DNA of 41,342 nucleotides from positions 1 to 41,342 of the forward strand of contig CALDUE010000002.1 of the NCBI GenBank assembly GCA_937923485.1. Direction: 5' to 3'. The translations under genes and the position numbers were made by a program. The DNA comes from an uncultured Saprospiraceae bacterium (GTDB lineage: Bacteria > Bacteroidota > Bacteroidia > Chitinophagales > Saprospiraceae). A model generated the notes under the pieces. The model had not been told where the DNA came from, made no database searches, and saw only the letters and a list, made by a program, of their open reading frames with translations. Shown piece by piece: positions 33,320 to 41,065 of the stretch (the stretch's first letter is position 1; each line of letters starts with the position of its first letter).

Positions 33320-34498
33320 ATGTCAAAAGCATACATCGTAAGCGCCGTACGGACTCCAATCGGAAGTTTTGGCGGAAGCTTATCAAGCCTCTCTGCTACT
33401 CAACTAGGAAGTCATGCCGTGAAGGTGGCTATTTCAACAGCTGGAATTGATCCAAAGCTGATAGAAGAAGTATACCTCGGAAACGTGGTCTCGGCAAATC
33501 TTGGGCAAGCTCCAGCACGTCAAGCAGCACTGGGTGCAGGCTTGAGCTTGGACGTTCCTTGTACGACCGTAAATAAGGTCTGTGCTTCAGGTATGAAGTC
33601 AATCATGTTGGCTGCTCAAACCATCGAACTGGGACATGCAGATGTCGTCGTTGCTGGCGGTTTCGAAAGTATGAGTAACATTCCTTACTATGTACCCAAG
33701 GCTCGTTTCGGGTATAAATTTGGCGGTTCAGCGCTTGTAGATGGTCTTGAAAACGACGGACTTAAAGATGCTTACGACCAAGTTGCGATGGGCGTAAGTG
33801 CTGATCAGACTGCTGCGGAGTGTAGCATCAGTCGTGAGATGCAGGATGAGTATGCGATCAACAGCTACAAAAAGGCTGCAAAAGCATCTGAAAGCGGACG
33901 TTTCCGTCATGAAATCGCTCCTATTTCAATCCCTCAACGACGTGGTGATGATCTTGTTATCGATACCGACGAAGAATTCACGAAAGTAAAATTTGAGAAG
34001 ATTCCAAGTTTACGTCCTGTCTTTTCAAAAGATGGAACCGTAACCGCGGCCAATGCTTCAACCATCAATGATGGTGCATCAGCACTAATCGTCGTTTCTG
34101 AAAAGTTCTTGAAGCAACACAAGCTCACACCCTTAGCTCGAATTGCAGGATATGCTGATGCTGCACGCGAACCAATGCGCTTCCCGCTCGCCCCAACCCT
34201 CGCTGCTCCAAAGGCACTGAAGCGCGCAGGAATTAAAGCAGGGGATGTATCTGCTTCCGAAGTGAATGAGGCTTTCGCAATGGTTCCGTTGAGCTTTACC
34301 CAACAAGTAGAAGTCGATCCAGCAACTATGAACATCAACGGCGGTGCTGTTTCGCTCGGTCACCCACTCGGTATGAGTGGAGCCCGAATTGTTGGTTCAT
34401 TGGCGCACGAGCTTAAACTTTCAGGTGGAAAGCATGGACTAGCTGCTATTTGCAACGGCGGAGGTGGAGCGAGTGCTTTGGTACTTGAGAAAGTGTAA
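33320..34498 (+). CDS. Acetyl-CoA C-acetyltransferase (thiolase)
   Basis: 392 residues, the usual size of biosynthetic thiolase. Acyl-accepting Cys88 lies in VNKVCASGMKSIML; NEAFA (about 316), NINGGAVSLGHPLGMSGAR (His) and AAICNGGGGAS (Cys378) complete the active site. It condenses two acetyl-CoA to acetoacetyl-CoA or works in reverse. No other fatty-acid oxidation or PHB genes are adjacent, so direction is open. The GCTTTCGC inside the NEAFA codons is forced by conserved protein sequence and is not counted as a repeat; TTTTGGCGGAAGCTT at 33367 near the N-terminus (FGGSL) is. Terminator at 34585. Confidence 0.94.
   Translation: MSKAYIVSAVRTPIGSFGGSLSSLSATQLGSHAVKVAISTAGIDPKLIEEVYLGNVVSANLGQAPARQAALGAGLSLDVPCTTVNKVCASGMKSIMLAAQTIELGHADVVVAGGFESMSNIPYYVPKARFGYKFGGSALVDGLENDGLKDAYDQVAMGVSADQTAAECSISREMQDEYAINSYKKAAKASESGRFRHEIAPISIPQRRGDDLVIDTDEEFTKVKFEKIPSLRPVFSKDGTVTAANASTINDGASALIVVSEKFLKQHKLTPLARIAGYADAAREPMRFPLAPTLAAPKALKRAGIKAGDVSASEVNEAFAMVPLSFTQQVEVDPATMNINGGAVSLGHPLGMSGARIVGSLAHELKLSGGKHGLAAICNGGGGASALVLEKV
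33367..33381 (+). repeat. TTTTGGCGGAAGCTT repeat variant
   Basis: 15-bp copy identical to 28626-28640 in the flippase gene; TTTTGGCGCAAGCTT at 34758-34772, in the PorE-like signal peptide, differs by one base. Confidence 0.5.
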
Positions 34499-34584
34499 AA
34501 CGCTGAATCAAATCGTTTTGGCACGACACTTGTAATCTTTGGATTGTGTAAGTTTTGGTTAGAATCGAAAGATTTATTCAAAAA

Positions 34585-34616
34585 AGCCCAGTGTGTAAAC
34601 GCTGGGCTTTTTTTTT
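34585..34616 (+). terminator. Rho-independent terminator of the thiolase gene
   Basis: Stem AGCCCAGTG / CGCTGGGCT (one G-T pair) with a short loop, followed by nine or more T. Lies 86 bp after the stop; A's on the left give it bidirectional character. Confidence 0.92.
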
Positions 34617-34681
34617 GCTAGTAGCTAACGTTTTCCACGAGGACTAGCAACATGATGTAGTTAATACCGTTTTTGTAGCAT

Positions 34682-36703
34682 ATGCGGATCAACCCCTTTC
34701 CGAGCAAACCGATTAACACATTTTCCTACCTCCTACTCTTTGTAGGTGCAATGCTGGTTTTGGCGCAAGCTTGTAACTATACGCAACGCATCACCGACGG
34801 CAATACTGCCTGGGAGCTAAAACGCTATGCAGAAGCCTTGCCCTTACTCACCAAAGAGTATAACAAGACAAGCAGTCGCGTGGAACAAGGCCAGCTGGCC
34901 TATAAAATCGGTTCGAGCTACGACAACTTACATGAGCCAGCGGATGCTTTAGAGTGGTATCGCCGAGCCTATGATTACCAGTACGGACCTGAAGCGCTGG
35001 AGTCTTACGCCGAGATGCTCATGCAGACCGAACAGTACGACAAAGCATTGGAAGCCTATAAAGAGCTTGGATTTGAAATCGGCTCACGCTATCAATTCAG
35101 ACGTCAAATGCAAGCCGCTGAGTTTGCTAAGGAATTTGATGAAACACAGTCTCGCTTCAAAGTAGATCAAGCGGATTTTAATACGGATGGTTCAACTTAT
35201 GCGCCGAGCTTTGCATCGGAAGACATGTTGTTTTTCACCTCGGATCAAGGTCCGACGCTGGAAAAAGGAACTGAATATGCGTGGACAGGTAGAGCTTACT
35301 CAGATCTTTACTTGCTGCCACTTCCAGGCGGAGATCCGCAGAAATTAGACGACAACGTCAACGGACCTTATAACGAAGGTACTGCCGCAATAAGCCCCGA
35401 TGGACGACACTTAGTGTTCACGCGTTGTGCGCCCTTTGGCTTTGAAACGGGCTATTGTCAGTTGTTCATGTCTGATCGCGAGGGAGACGGTTGGTCAGAA
35501 GCACAGGCGCTCACTTTCCAAGAGCCAGACATTAATTATGTCCAACCTGCTTGGAGTGCTGACGGATCACTACTCTACTTTTCATCAGATCATCCCGACG
35601 GATACGGTGGCTATGACCTCTATGCTACCGAGCGTATGCCAGCGATGGAATGGAGCACTCCTAAGCGCTTGCCCAGAACGATAAATACACCGAAGGATGA
35701 GAACTTCCCATCCTTCGATAAGGATACTTTGTACTTCAGTTCAGATGGGCATGGTGGCGTTGGAGGCTTAGACATCCTACGTACCTACCCAATTGGGTCT
35801 GACGGATATGCTACACCCTTTAATCTGCTACCACCAGTAAATAGTGGCGCGGACGATTTTGGAATCAGTTTTTCACCAAAACTCAACAGCGAAGGCCGCA
35901 AGCAGGGCTATTTCAGTTCAAGTCGCGGCGATGGTCTCGACAGGATTTATGCAGTCGAGCAGCTACCACCTCCACCGCCGCCCGTTCCCGAGATTGATCC
36001 GATTGACAGCACGATAATCGTAAAAACACCGAGCTGGATTCTTGATATTGTGGTTGTAGAACCAATCCTCTCCATTCCTGACAATCCTGGTTCGAGAGTC
36101 GTAGGTGTGAAGCCCCTCGAATCTGCTACAATAGAAGTAGATCCGGTTTCTTTCACTGAAAACTTAGTGGTCATTGAACCAGGCGAGTGGAACCTGAGTC
36201 TAGCAGAGAATACCCAGTATCGCTTCTTAGCTAAGGCGCCAGGCTACCTAAGTCAAGATGAGTCCTTTTCGACGATCGGCATGAAGAAAGTAGACGGTGC
36301 TGCAGACCAACGCTTCGAACTTGAGATTCAGCTCAATAAAATTTACGCTGGTCGTGAGATTGTACTTGACGATATCTACTACGATTTTGACAAGTCCGAT
36401 ATCCGCAGTGATGCCGAACCTACCCTTCGTGAACTTGCGCGAGACCTTCAGCTGAATCCTGAACTTCGTATTCGTTTAGGTTCGCACACAGATTGTCGTG
36501 GTGGCGATGCATACAACCGTGCTCTAAGTCAGCGACGCGCAGAAAGTGCCGTGCAGTTCCTCATCGATCAGGGCATCGACGCCAGTCGCTTAGAAGCTGT
36601 CGGTTTTGGCGAAGACGTGGCTCGCACAGACTGCGCGTGTAGCCGCTGTACAGAGGAAGACCACCAGTTGAATCGTCGGACGACTTTTGCTATACTTGAG
36701 TAG
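34682..36703 (+). CDS. PorE-like OmpA lipoprotein (TPR, beta-propeller, OmpA)
   Basis: 673 residues. A signal sequence ending LAQAC suggests a lipoprotein (Cys about 31). Order of domains: TPRs (about 40-160, AYKIGSSYDNLHEPADALEWY), a PD40/WD40-like beta-propeller (about 165-425, PDGRHLVFTR, ADGSLLYFSSDHPDGYGGYDLYA, SFDKDTLYFSSDGHGG), a proline linker, a carboxypeptidase-regulatory-like domain (about 445-555), then OmpA (IYYDFDKSDIRSDAEPTL, GSHTDCRGGDAYNRALSQRR). Order and length (PorE of Porphyromonas is about 670) match PorE, which tethers the type IX secretion machinery to peptidoglycan. Bacteroidota have many OmpA/PD40 paralogues, so PorE proper is likely, not certain. Confidence 0.85.
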   Translation: MRINPFPSKPINTFSYLLLFVGAMLVLAQACNYTQRITDGNTAWELKRYAEALPLLTKEYNKTSSRVEQGQLAYKIGSSYDNLHEPADALEWYRRAYDYQYGPEALESYAEMLMQTEQYDKALEAYKELGFEIGSRYQFRRQMQAAEFAKEFDETQSRFKVDQADFNTDGSTYAPSFASEDMLFFTSDQGPTLEKGTEYAWTGRAYSDLYLLPLPGGDPQKLDDNVNGPYNEGTAAISPDGRHLVFTRCAPFGFETGYCQLFMSDREGDGWSEAQALTFQEPDINYVQPAWSADGSLLYFSSDHPDGYGGYDLYATERMPAMEWSTPKRLPRTINTPKDENFPSFDKDTLYFSSDGHGGVGGLDILRTYPIGSDGYATPFNLLPPVNSGADDFGISFSPKLNSEGRKQGYFSSSRGDGLDRIYAVEQLPPPPPPVPEIDPIDSTIIVKTPSWILDIVVVEPILSIPDNPGSRVVGVKPLESATIEVDPVSFTENLVVIEPGEWNLSLAENTQYRFLAKAPGYLSQDESFSTIGMKKVDGAADQRFELEIQLNKIYAGREIVLDDIYYDFDKSDIRSDAEPTLRELARDLQLNPELRIRLGSHTDCRGGDAYNRALSQRRAESAVQFLIDQGIDASRLEAVGFGEDVARTDCACSRCTEEDHQLNRRTTFAILE

Positions 36704-36714
36704 AACTCAAGTAT
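36692..36714. repeat. Hairpin over the porE-like stop codon
   Basis: ATACTTGAG (last codons of the gene) pairs perfectly with CTCAAGTAT (36706-36714); the loop is TAGAA with the stop codon. No T run follows, so it is not a standard terminator. Confidence 0.6.
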
Positions 36715-36728
36715 GGTTCAGGGTTCAG

Positions 36729-36763
36729 CAATCAAGTCTTGAGCAGAGCTCAATACTTGATTG
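36729..36763. repeat. Long hairpin with GAGC-AGA-GCTC tip (copy 2)
   Basis: Arms 36729-36744 and 36748-36763, 16 bp, one mismatch, 3-base loop; flanked by GGTTCAGGGTTCAG on the left and GGTTCAAG on the right, with CTGAACCTTGAACC at 36789-36802 in inverse orientation. Same architecture as 9873-9905. Confidence 0.7.
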
Positions 36764-36837
36764 GTTCAAGGTGCGCACGTCGTACTGGCTGAACCTTGAA
36801 CCAAAGATGTTGAACTGCGAAGCACGAATCAGCTTTG

Positions 36838-36878
36838 TGAATATTGTCGTGTAGCCGGAGCCTACACAACAATATTCA
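36838..36878. repeat. Hairpin over the leuS 3' end
   Basis: The last 17 bases of leuS including its stop (36862-36878) are matched by an inverted copy at 36838-36854 with one mismatch and a 7-base loop. No T run follows on the leuS strand. It could still stabilise the mRNA end or stop readthrough from either convergent gene. Confidence 0.65.
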
Positions 36879-39681
36879 CCATCCGCCCAGGCACAACAAT
36901 AACCTTCTTTATCTGCTTGCCTTCGATGTAGGATTGAACAGCTTCCAGTTGAAGTGCAGCCTTCTCGACATCATCTTTCGAAGCATCAACGCTGAAAGTG
37001 GCTGTCGTACGCTTTTTGCCGTTTACACTGATTGGGTACTCTACTTCACTTTCTATGAGGTGCTTCTCTTCATGGCTTGGCAAATCCGTATGGTGTACGC
37101 TACCCTCATTACCGAGATCACTCCAAATTTGCTCAGTTAAGTACGGAGCAAATGGAGCTAAGAGCCTGACGAGTGGCTCAAGTGCTTCTCGGCTGTTGCA
37201 TTTAGCCGCACGCAATTCGTTGGTACAGACCATAAAGGCGCTTACACAGGTATTCATCGCAAAGCGTTCAATGTCCTCACGTACTTTTTTAATGGTTCCG
37301 TGAACCGTCTTAAGCTGCTCTGGAGTGGCGGCCTTATCCGTGAGGATGAGCTGTCCATCATCGTTATAAAACAACTGGTAGAAACGACGAAGGAATTTGT
37401 AAACGCCTTCTATGCCATTCGTATTCCATGGCTTATGCGCTTCGATTGGACCTAAGAACATTTCATACATACGGAACGTATCCGCACCATATCGCTCAAT
37501 GATGAGGTCTGGATTGACGACATTATAACGTGACTTAGACATTTTTCCAACCTCGCTGTGTGAGAAGAACTTCTCCTTATCAGGTCCGTGACGGAACTCC
37601 GTGTTTTTGTGATCAGGTCGCCACTTACGGAAAGATTCGATGTTGCCAGCAGTAAGGTGACTTGCTCGATCCTCGTAGCCATAATCGCTTATGTAATCTA
37701 CGAGCACGTAGTTAGGTGCATATTCATCTCTGTTCTCATCGGTAATGAGGTCAGCAGATGAAAAGTATTTATGCTCCTTGTGCATGTAGATCGTCTCGAT
37801 GACTCCTTGAATCATCCCTTGGTTGATGAGCTTCTTAAAAGGCTCAGCAACGGGTACTGTTCCGATATCAAAAAGAAACTTCTGCCAGAAGCGTGCATAG
37901 AGCAGGTGAGCTACCGCATGCTCTGTACCACCTACGTAGAGGTCGACAGATTCCCAATACTCCATGGCCTCTTTGCTTGCGATTCCATCTGGATTGTTTG
38001 GATCCATGAAACGCAAGAAGTACCAAGAACTTCCAGCGACCGCAGGCATGGTATCGGTTTCACGTGTATAACCGTTTGGCAAATTGACCCAATCCTTTGC
38101 ACGCGCTAAAGGTCCATCTCCACCTGGAGCAGGCTTATAATCATCAAGCTTTGGAAGTTCGACTGGGAGTTGCTCATCGGGTACGAGTTCGGGTATCCCC
38201 TCAGCATCGTAGATGATTGGGAAAGGCTCTCCCCAATAGCGTTGACGAGAGAAGTTTGCATCACGAAGTTTGAAGTTGGTTTTGGCTTGACCAATACCTC
38301 GCTTCTCAATTTCGTAAGTCGCCTTTTTAATTGCTTCTTTGACTTTCAGGCCATTGAGAAAATCACTGTTGATCATTGTCCCAACCTTATCTGCAGCAGA
38401 ACTGCCTTCTGGTCGATCGACCACTGGAATAATCTCAATGTCGAAGTGCTTGGCGAAGCGCTCGTCGCGTTCGTCATCACTTGGAACTGCCATGATCGCT
38501 CCCGTGCCGTAGTCTATCAGAACATATTCAGCGATGTAGATCGGAAGCTTCTTCCCACTAAATGGGTTGATTGCATAGCTACCTGTAAACTTGCCGCTCA
38601 CTTCTTTTGCGTCAGCTTGACGTTCGATGTCACTGCGCGCTGCAGCTTTATATCGATAGGCATTAATGGCTGGTCTATGCTCATCTGTCGTGAGCTTATC
38701 TACCAATGGATGCTCTGGTGCCAGCACCATGAATGTTGTACCAAAGACTGTGTCCGGACGCGTAGTATAGATTTCAAGTTTTTCAGCGTGCCCTTCAATC
38801 TCAAAGAACATTTGCGAACCCGAAGATCGTCCGATCCAATTGCGTTGTTGTGTTTTGAGGCTATCGCTCCACTCTAAACCATCGAGATCATCGAGTAGAC
38901 GCTGCGCATAGGCAGTGGTACGAAGACTCCATTGTAGCATGGCCTTTCTCTCTACGGGATGGCATCCACGTTCGCTCATGCCATCTACGACTTCGTCATT
39001 GGCGAGCACGGTACCAAGTTCCTCACACCAATTGACGTAGCTCGTACGTCGGTAAGCGAGACGATAGTTCATTAGAACTTCTGACTTCTGCTTTCGCGAA
39101 AACCCATTCCACTCTGCTGCGCTAAAGTTTTCTTCTAGAGTAGTTGCTGCTGTAACGTTTGCGTTTCCTGTTTTGGCGAAAGCTGATACAAGCTCACTGA
39201 TCGGCATAGCCTTATTCAAGGCTGTATCGTAATACGACTCGAACATACGTGCGAACGCCCACTGCGTCCACTTGTAGTATTGAGGATCCGTAGTTCGTAC
39301 CTCACGCTCCCAATCAAATGAGAAACCGATTAGGTCGAATTGCTCACGGTAACGCTTGATGTTGGTCGCCGTAGATTCAGATGGATGAATTCCAGTTTGA
39401 ATTGCGTACTGCTCTGCAGGGAGACCAAAGGCATCGTACCCCATTGGGTGGAGCACATTATGACCCGTCATACGCTTATAGCGAGCGTAAATATCTGAAG
39501 CGATATAACCAAGTGGGTGACCTACGTGAAGACCTGCACCACTTGGGTAAGGAAACATGTCGAGCACAAAAAACTTAGGCTTGGTTGTTTCTCCAGCTTT
39601 CGGATTTTCAACCCGATAAGTTGAATTTTCTCGCCAGTATTGACGCCATTTATTTTCGTAGGAATTCGGATCAAAAGCCAT
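36862..39681 (-). CDS. leuS: Leucyl-tRNA synthetase
   Basis: 939 residues, class Ia synthetase that charges tRNA-Leu. HIGH motif HVGH (52-55) in SGAGLHVGHPLGY; KMSKS (about 712) in GKMSKSRYNVVNPD; the editing domain (CP1) is present with TTRPDTVFGTTFMVLAPEH. The region before the editing domain (about 150-200) is poorly conserved and holds two repeat copies 80 bp apart, giving SAFAKTG and FSRKQ. Ends within the 36838-36878 hairpin. The tRNA-His gene lies upstream on the same strand but is separated by a terminator. Confidence 0.98.
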   Translation of the reverse strand: MAFDPNSYENKWRQYWRENSTYRVENPKAGETTKPKFFVLDMFPYPSGAGLHVGHPLGYIASDIYARYKRMTGHNVLHPMGYDAFGLPAEQYAIQTGIHPSESTATNIKRYREQFDLIGFSFDWEREVRTTDPQYYKWTQWAFARMFESYYDTALNKAMPISELVSAFAKTGNANVTAATTLEENFSAAEWNGFSRKQKSEVLMNYRLAYRRTSYVNWCEELGTVLANDEVVDGMSERGCHPVERKAMLQWSLRTTAYAQRLLDDLDGLEWSDSLKTQQRNWIGRSSGSQMFFEIEGHAEKLEIYTTRPDTVFGTTFMVLAPEHPLVDKLTTDEHRPAINAYRYKAAARSDIERQADAKEVSGKFTGSYAINPFSGKKLPIYIAEYVLIDYGTGAIMAVPSDDERDERFAKHFDIEIIPVVDRPEGSSAADKVGTMINSDFLNGLKVKEAIKKATYEIEKRGIGQAKTNFKLRDANFSRQRYWGEPFPIIYDAEGIPELVPDEQLPVELPKLDDYKPAPGGDGPLARAKDWVNLPNGYTRETDTMPAVAGSSWYFLRFMDPNNPDGIASKEAMEYWESVDLYVGGTEHAVAHLLYARFWQKFLFDIGTVPVAEPFKKLINQGMIQGVIETIYMHKEHKYFSSADLITDENRDEYAPNYVLVDYISDYGYEDRASHLTAGNIESFRKWRPDHKNTEFRHGPDKEKFFSHSEVGKMSKSRYNVVNPDLIIERYGADTFRMYEMFLGPIEAHKPWNTNGIEGVYKFLRRFYQLFYNDDGQLILTDKAATPEQLKTVHGTIKKVREDIERFAMNTCVSAFMVCTNELRAAKCNSREALEPLVRLLAPFAPYLTEQIWSDLGNEGSVHHTDLPSHEEKHLIESEVEYPISVNGKKRTTATFSVDASKDDVEKAALQLEAVQSYIEGKQIKKVIVVPGRMVNIVV
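39090..39183. repeat. Two 13-bp repeat copies in leuS
   Basis: TTTTCGCGAAAGC (minus strand, 39090-39102, encodes FSRKQ with its neighbours) and TTTTGGCGAAAGC (plus strand, 39171-39183, encodes AFAK). They are 68 bp apart, so the pair, both in gene coordinates and in opposite orientation, lies within a single variable loop. Confidence 0.8.
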
Positions 39682-39708
39682 AGTTCATAATTGAGAACGC
39701 AAATCAAA

Positions 39709-39743
39709 CAAAAAACGCCCCACTTGCCGAAGCATGTAGGGCG
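39709..39743 (-). terminator. Rho-independent terminator of tRNA-His
   Basis: On the minus strand CGCCCTAC / GTGGGGCG (one T-G pair; plus arms 39716-39723 and 39736-39743) with a 12-base loop is followed by TTTTTTGTTTG. Ends 9 bp after the tRNA and 28 bp before the leuS start. Confidence 0.8.
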
Positions 39744-39751
39744 AATTTTAG

Positions 39752-39826
39752 GGTGGACGAGGGGTTTCGAACCCCCGACCTCCGGTACCACAAACCGGCG
39801 CTCTAACCAACTGAGCTACGACCACC
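39752..39826 (-). tRNA. tRNA-His (GTG)
   Basis: Cloverleaf read by eye on the minus strand: G-1 pairing with C73, D arm TAGCTCAGTTGGTTAGAGC, anticodon stem CCGGT/ACCGG with loop TTGTGGT (anticodon GTG), T arm GGGGG-TTCGAAA-CCCCT. The acceptor stem GTGGTCG/CGTCCAC has one T-T mismatch at 5-68. CCA is not encoded (CC only). Confidence 0.93.
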
Positions 39827-39930
39827 ATGTGCGGATTATCAGCGAACCAATAACCTTAGCGGGCGCAAAGATAGGAAGTCAAAAGAGAACTGTTCCTATA
39901 AACTTGCGCTCACTTCGCACTTTTTTTTCG

Positions 39931-40710
39931 CTACTTCTTCATATCCATTGGATCAGCCTTCAGCGTAAACTTACGAGTGACCGGATTAAGAGGTGCATCG
40001 ATCTTTTTCCCTGACCCATCAACTAGGGTCAGTGTTACTTCGTTTTCACCCATTGGAAGACCTTCTAGAATGTATGGTTGCCACTTATCGACCATAAACG
40101 TCTTACCGTTGGTTTCTACTTTCACTTGGTGATTAGCATCAAGCGTAACGTTTTCGACATAAAAGTCAAGGAGAAGCGCTTTAGCGTCTTTTCCTACATA
40201 CGTTCCTTTTGGACGTGAGTAGTAAAGCATTGGTCCAGTGACTGGTTCAACTTTAGTGAAGGTGTTGTTTTCAACAGTAGCAACTACAGCTTTGTGAGCA
40301 GCAGGTGTTTTGATGCTCTCGTGGTAGCTACGAGAAAGGAAAGCGAGTACGCTATGCTCACCATCTTCGATTTCATAGTCAAACTCCGGCGTATACTTCG
40401 CAGCGTATGGTTGGTTGTCTACGATAAGGTGAATGTGCTGTCCCTTCCCAGAGTTTGCGCACATGGTGCTTTTAGCATCAGGTGTTTGGACCCCAAATTC
40501 ATAGGTTGAAGGGTCGACTGTGAACGTAAATTTTCCGTTTTCAAACTTCCAATCCTCCATATCTGCACCTGGAAATTCCTGTCCTGATTTTTTAGGGTTG
40601 AGCGTGATCTCAGGCTTGGCCATCGGCTCCTCAGCTTCGATGGTAGGTTTGCCATTATCGCACGCCGCAAAGAGCAGCGCTAGAAAGACTATTAGTGTAG
40701 CGTTCTTCAT
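39931..40710 (-). CDS. Lipoprotein of unknown function
   Basis: 259 residues; signal peptide and lipobox (VFLALLFAACDNGK, Cys16), so attached to a membrane in the envelope. I recognise no named domain. The middle has GKGQHIHLIVDNQPYAAKY and DYEIEDGEHSVLAFLSRSYHES, a pattern of His-containing strand followed by G-x-H-S that loosely recalls DUF4399-like or other small beta-sandwich domains. The C-terminal 60 residues are a second beta-sandwich (NEVTLTLVDGSGKKID). A perfect TACATTTG (40728) precedes the start. Nothing in the neighbourhood gives a role. Confidence 0.78.
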   Translation of the reverse strand: MKNATLIVFLALLFAACDNGKPTIEAEEPMAKPEITLNPKKSGQEFPGADMEDWKFENGKFTFTVDPSTYEFGVQTPDAKSTMCANSGKGQHIHLIVDNQPYAAKYTPEFDYEIEDGEHSVLAFLSRSYHESIKTPAAHKAVVATVENNTFTKVEPVTGPMLYYSRPKGTYVGKDAKALLLDFYVENVTLDANHQVKVETNGKTFMVDKWQPYILEGLPMGENEVTLTLVDGSGKKIDAPLNPVTRKFTLKADPMDMKK

Positions 40711-40727
40711 TGAATGTGTGTTTGCGT

Positions 40728-40735
40728 CAAATGTA
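40728..40735 (-). promoter_or_regulatory. Candidate -7 element of the unknown lipoprotein gene
   Basis: TACATTTG on the minus strand fits TAnnTTTG; 17 bases before the ATG. TTG lies 13 bases further upstream. Confidence 0.5.
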
Positions 40736-40819
40736 ATATAACATTGCTCAAAAAAATTTGCTTGTTCAGACTAGCGAAAGAATCTAGAAGCGGTTACATT
40801 TGCGCCGCATTACGCATTC

Positions 40820-40904
40820 GGAGGAGTGGCAGAGCGGTTGAATGCACCTGTCTTGAAAACAGACGTACCGAGAGGTACCGGGGGTTCGAATCCCTCCTCC
40901 TCCG
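40820..40904 (+). tRNA. tRNA-Ser (TGA)
   Basis: 85 nt. Acceptor GGAGGAG/CTCCTCC fully paired, long variable arm GTACCGAGAGGTAC (class II tRNA), anticodon loop CTTGAAA with TGA, T arm with TTCGAAT. Discriminator G at 40904, CCA not encoded. Its last base is also the first base of the large inverted repeat. Confidence 0.96.
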
Positions 40905-41056
40905 CAAAGCTTCCGCTTTGACAAGGGCTGTCCCAACGAGTTGGGACGGCCCTTTTGACTTTCCAGACCGAGTCGAAGCTTGCTTCAGCGAAGGGCCTGG
41001 AAAGGCAAAAGGGCCCGCCTGCGCAGCAGGAGCCCTTGTCAAAGCGGAAGCTTTGC
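40904..41056. repeat. Large nested inverted-repeat element abutting tRNA-Ser
   Basis: Outer arms 40904-40928 and 41032-41056 are a perfect 25-bp inverted repeat. Inside are GTCCCAAC-GA-GTTGGGAC (40930-40947), a 19-bp inverted pair with one mismatch (40948-40966 with 40997-41015), GAAGC-TT-GCTTC and CCTGC-GCA-GCAGG. The 153-bp unit can fold almost end to end. No T run, no ORF with support, no transposase. Could be a MITE/BIME-like element; the outer arms begin with CAAAGC-TTCC-GCTTTG, itself a small hairpin. Confidence 0.85.
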
Positions 41057-41065
41057 CGCCCCCCT

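Noticed and set aside
34271-34278. GCTTTCGC in the thiolase gene as a repeat copy
   Set aside because: The bases encode the conserved NEAFA active-site motif and the AAAA half is absent.
38170-38877. 235-residue open frame antisense to leuS
   Set aside because: Shadow of a strongly conserved gene; composition is Cys/Trp-rich and has no family features.
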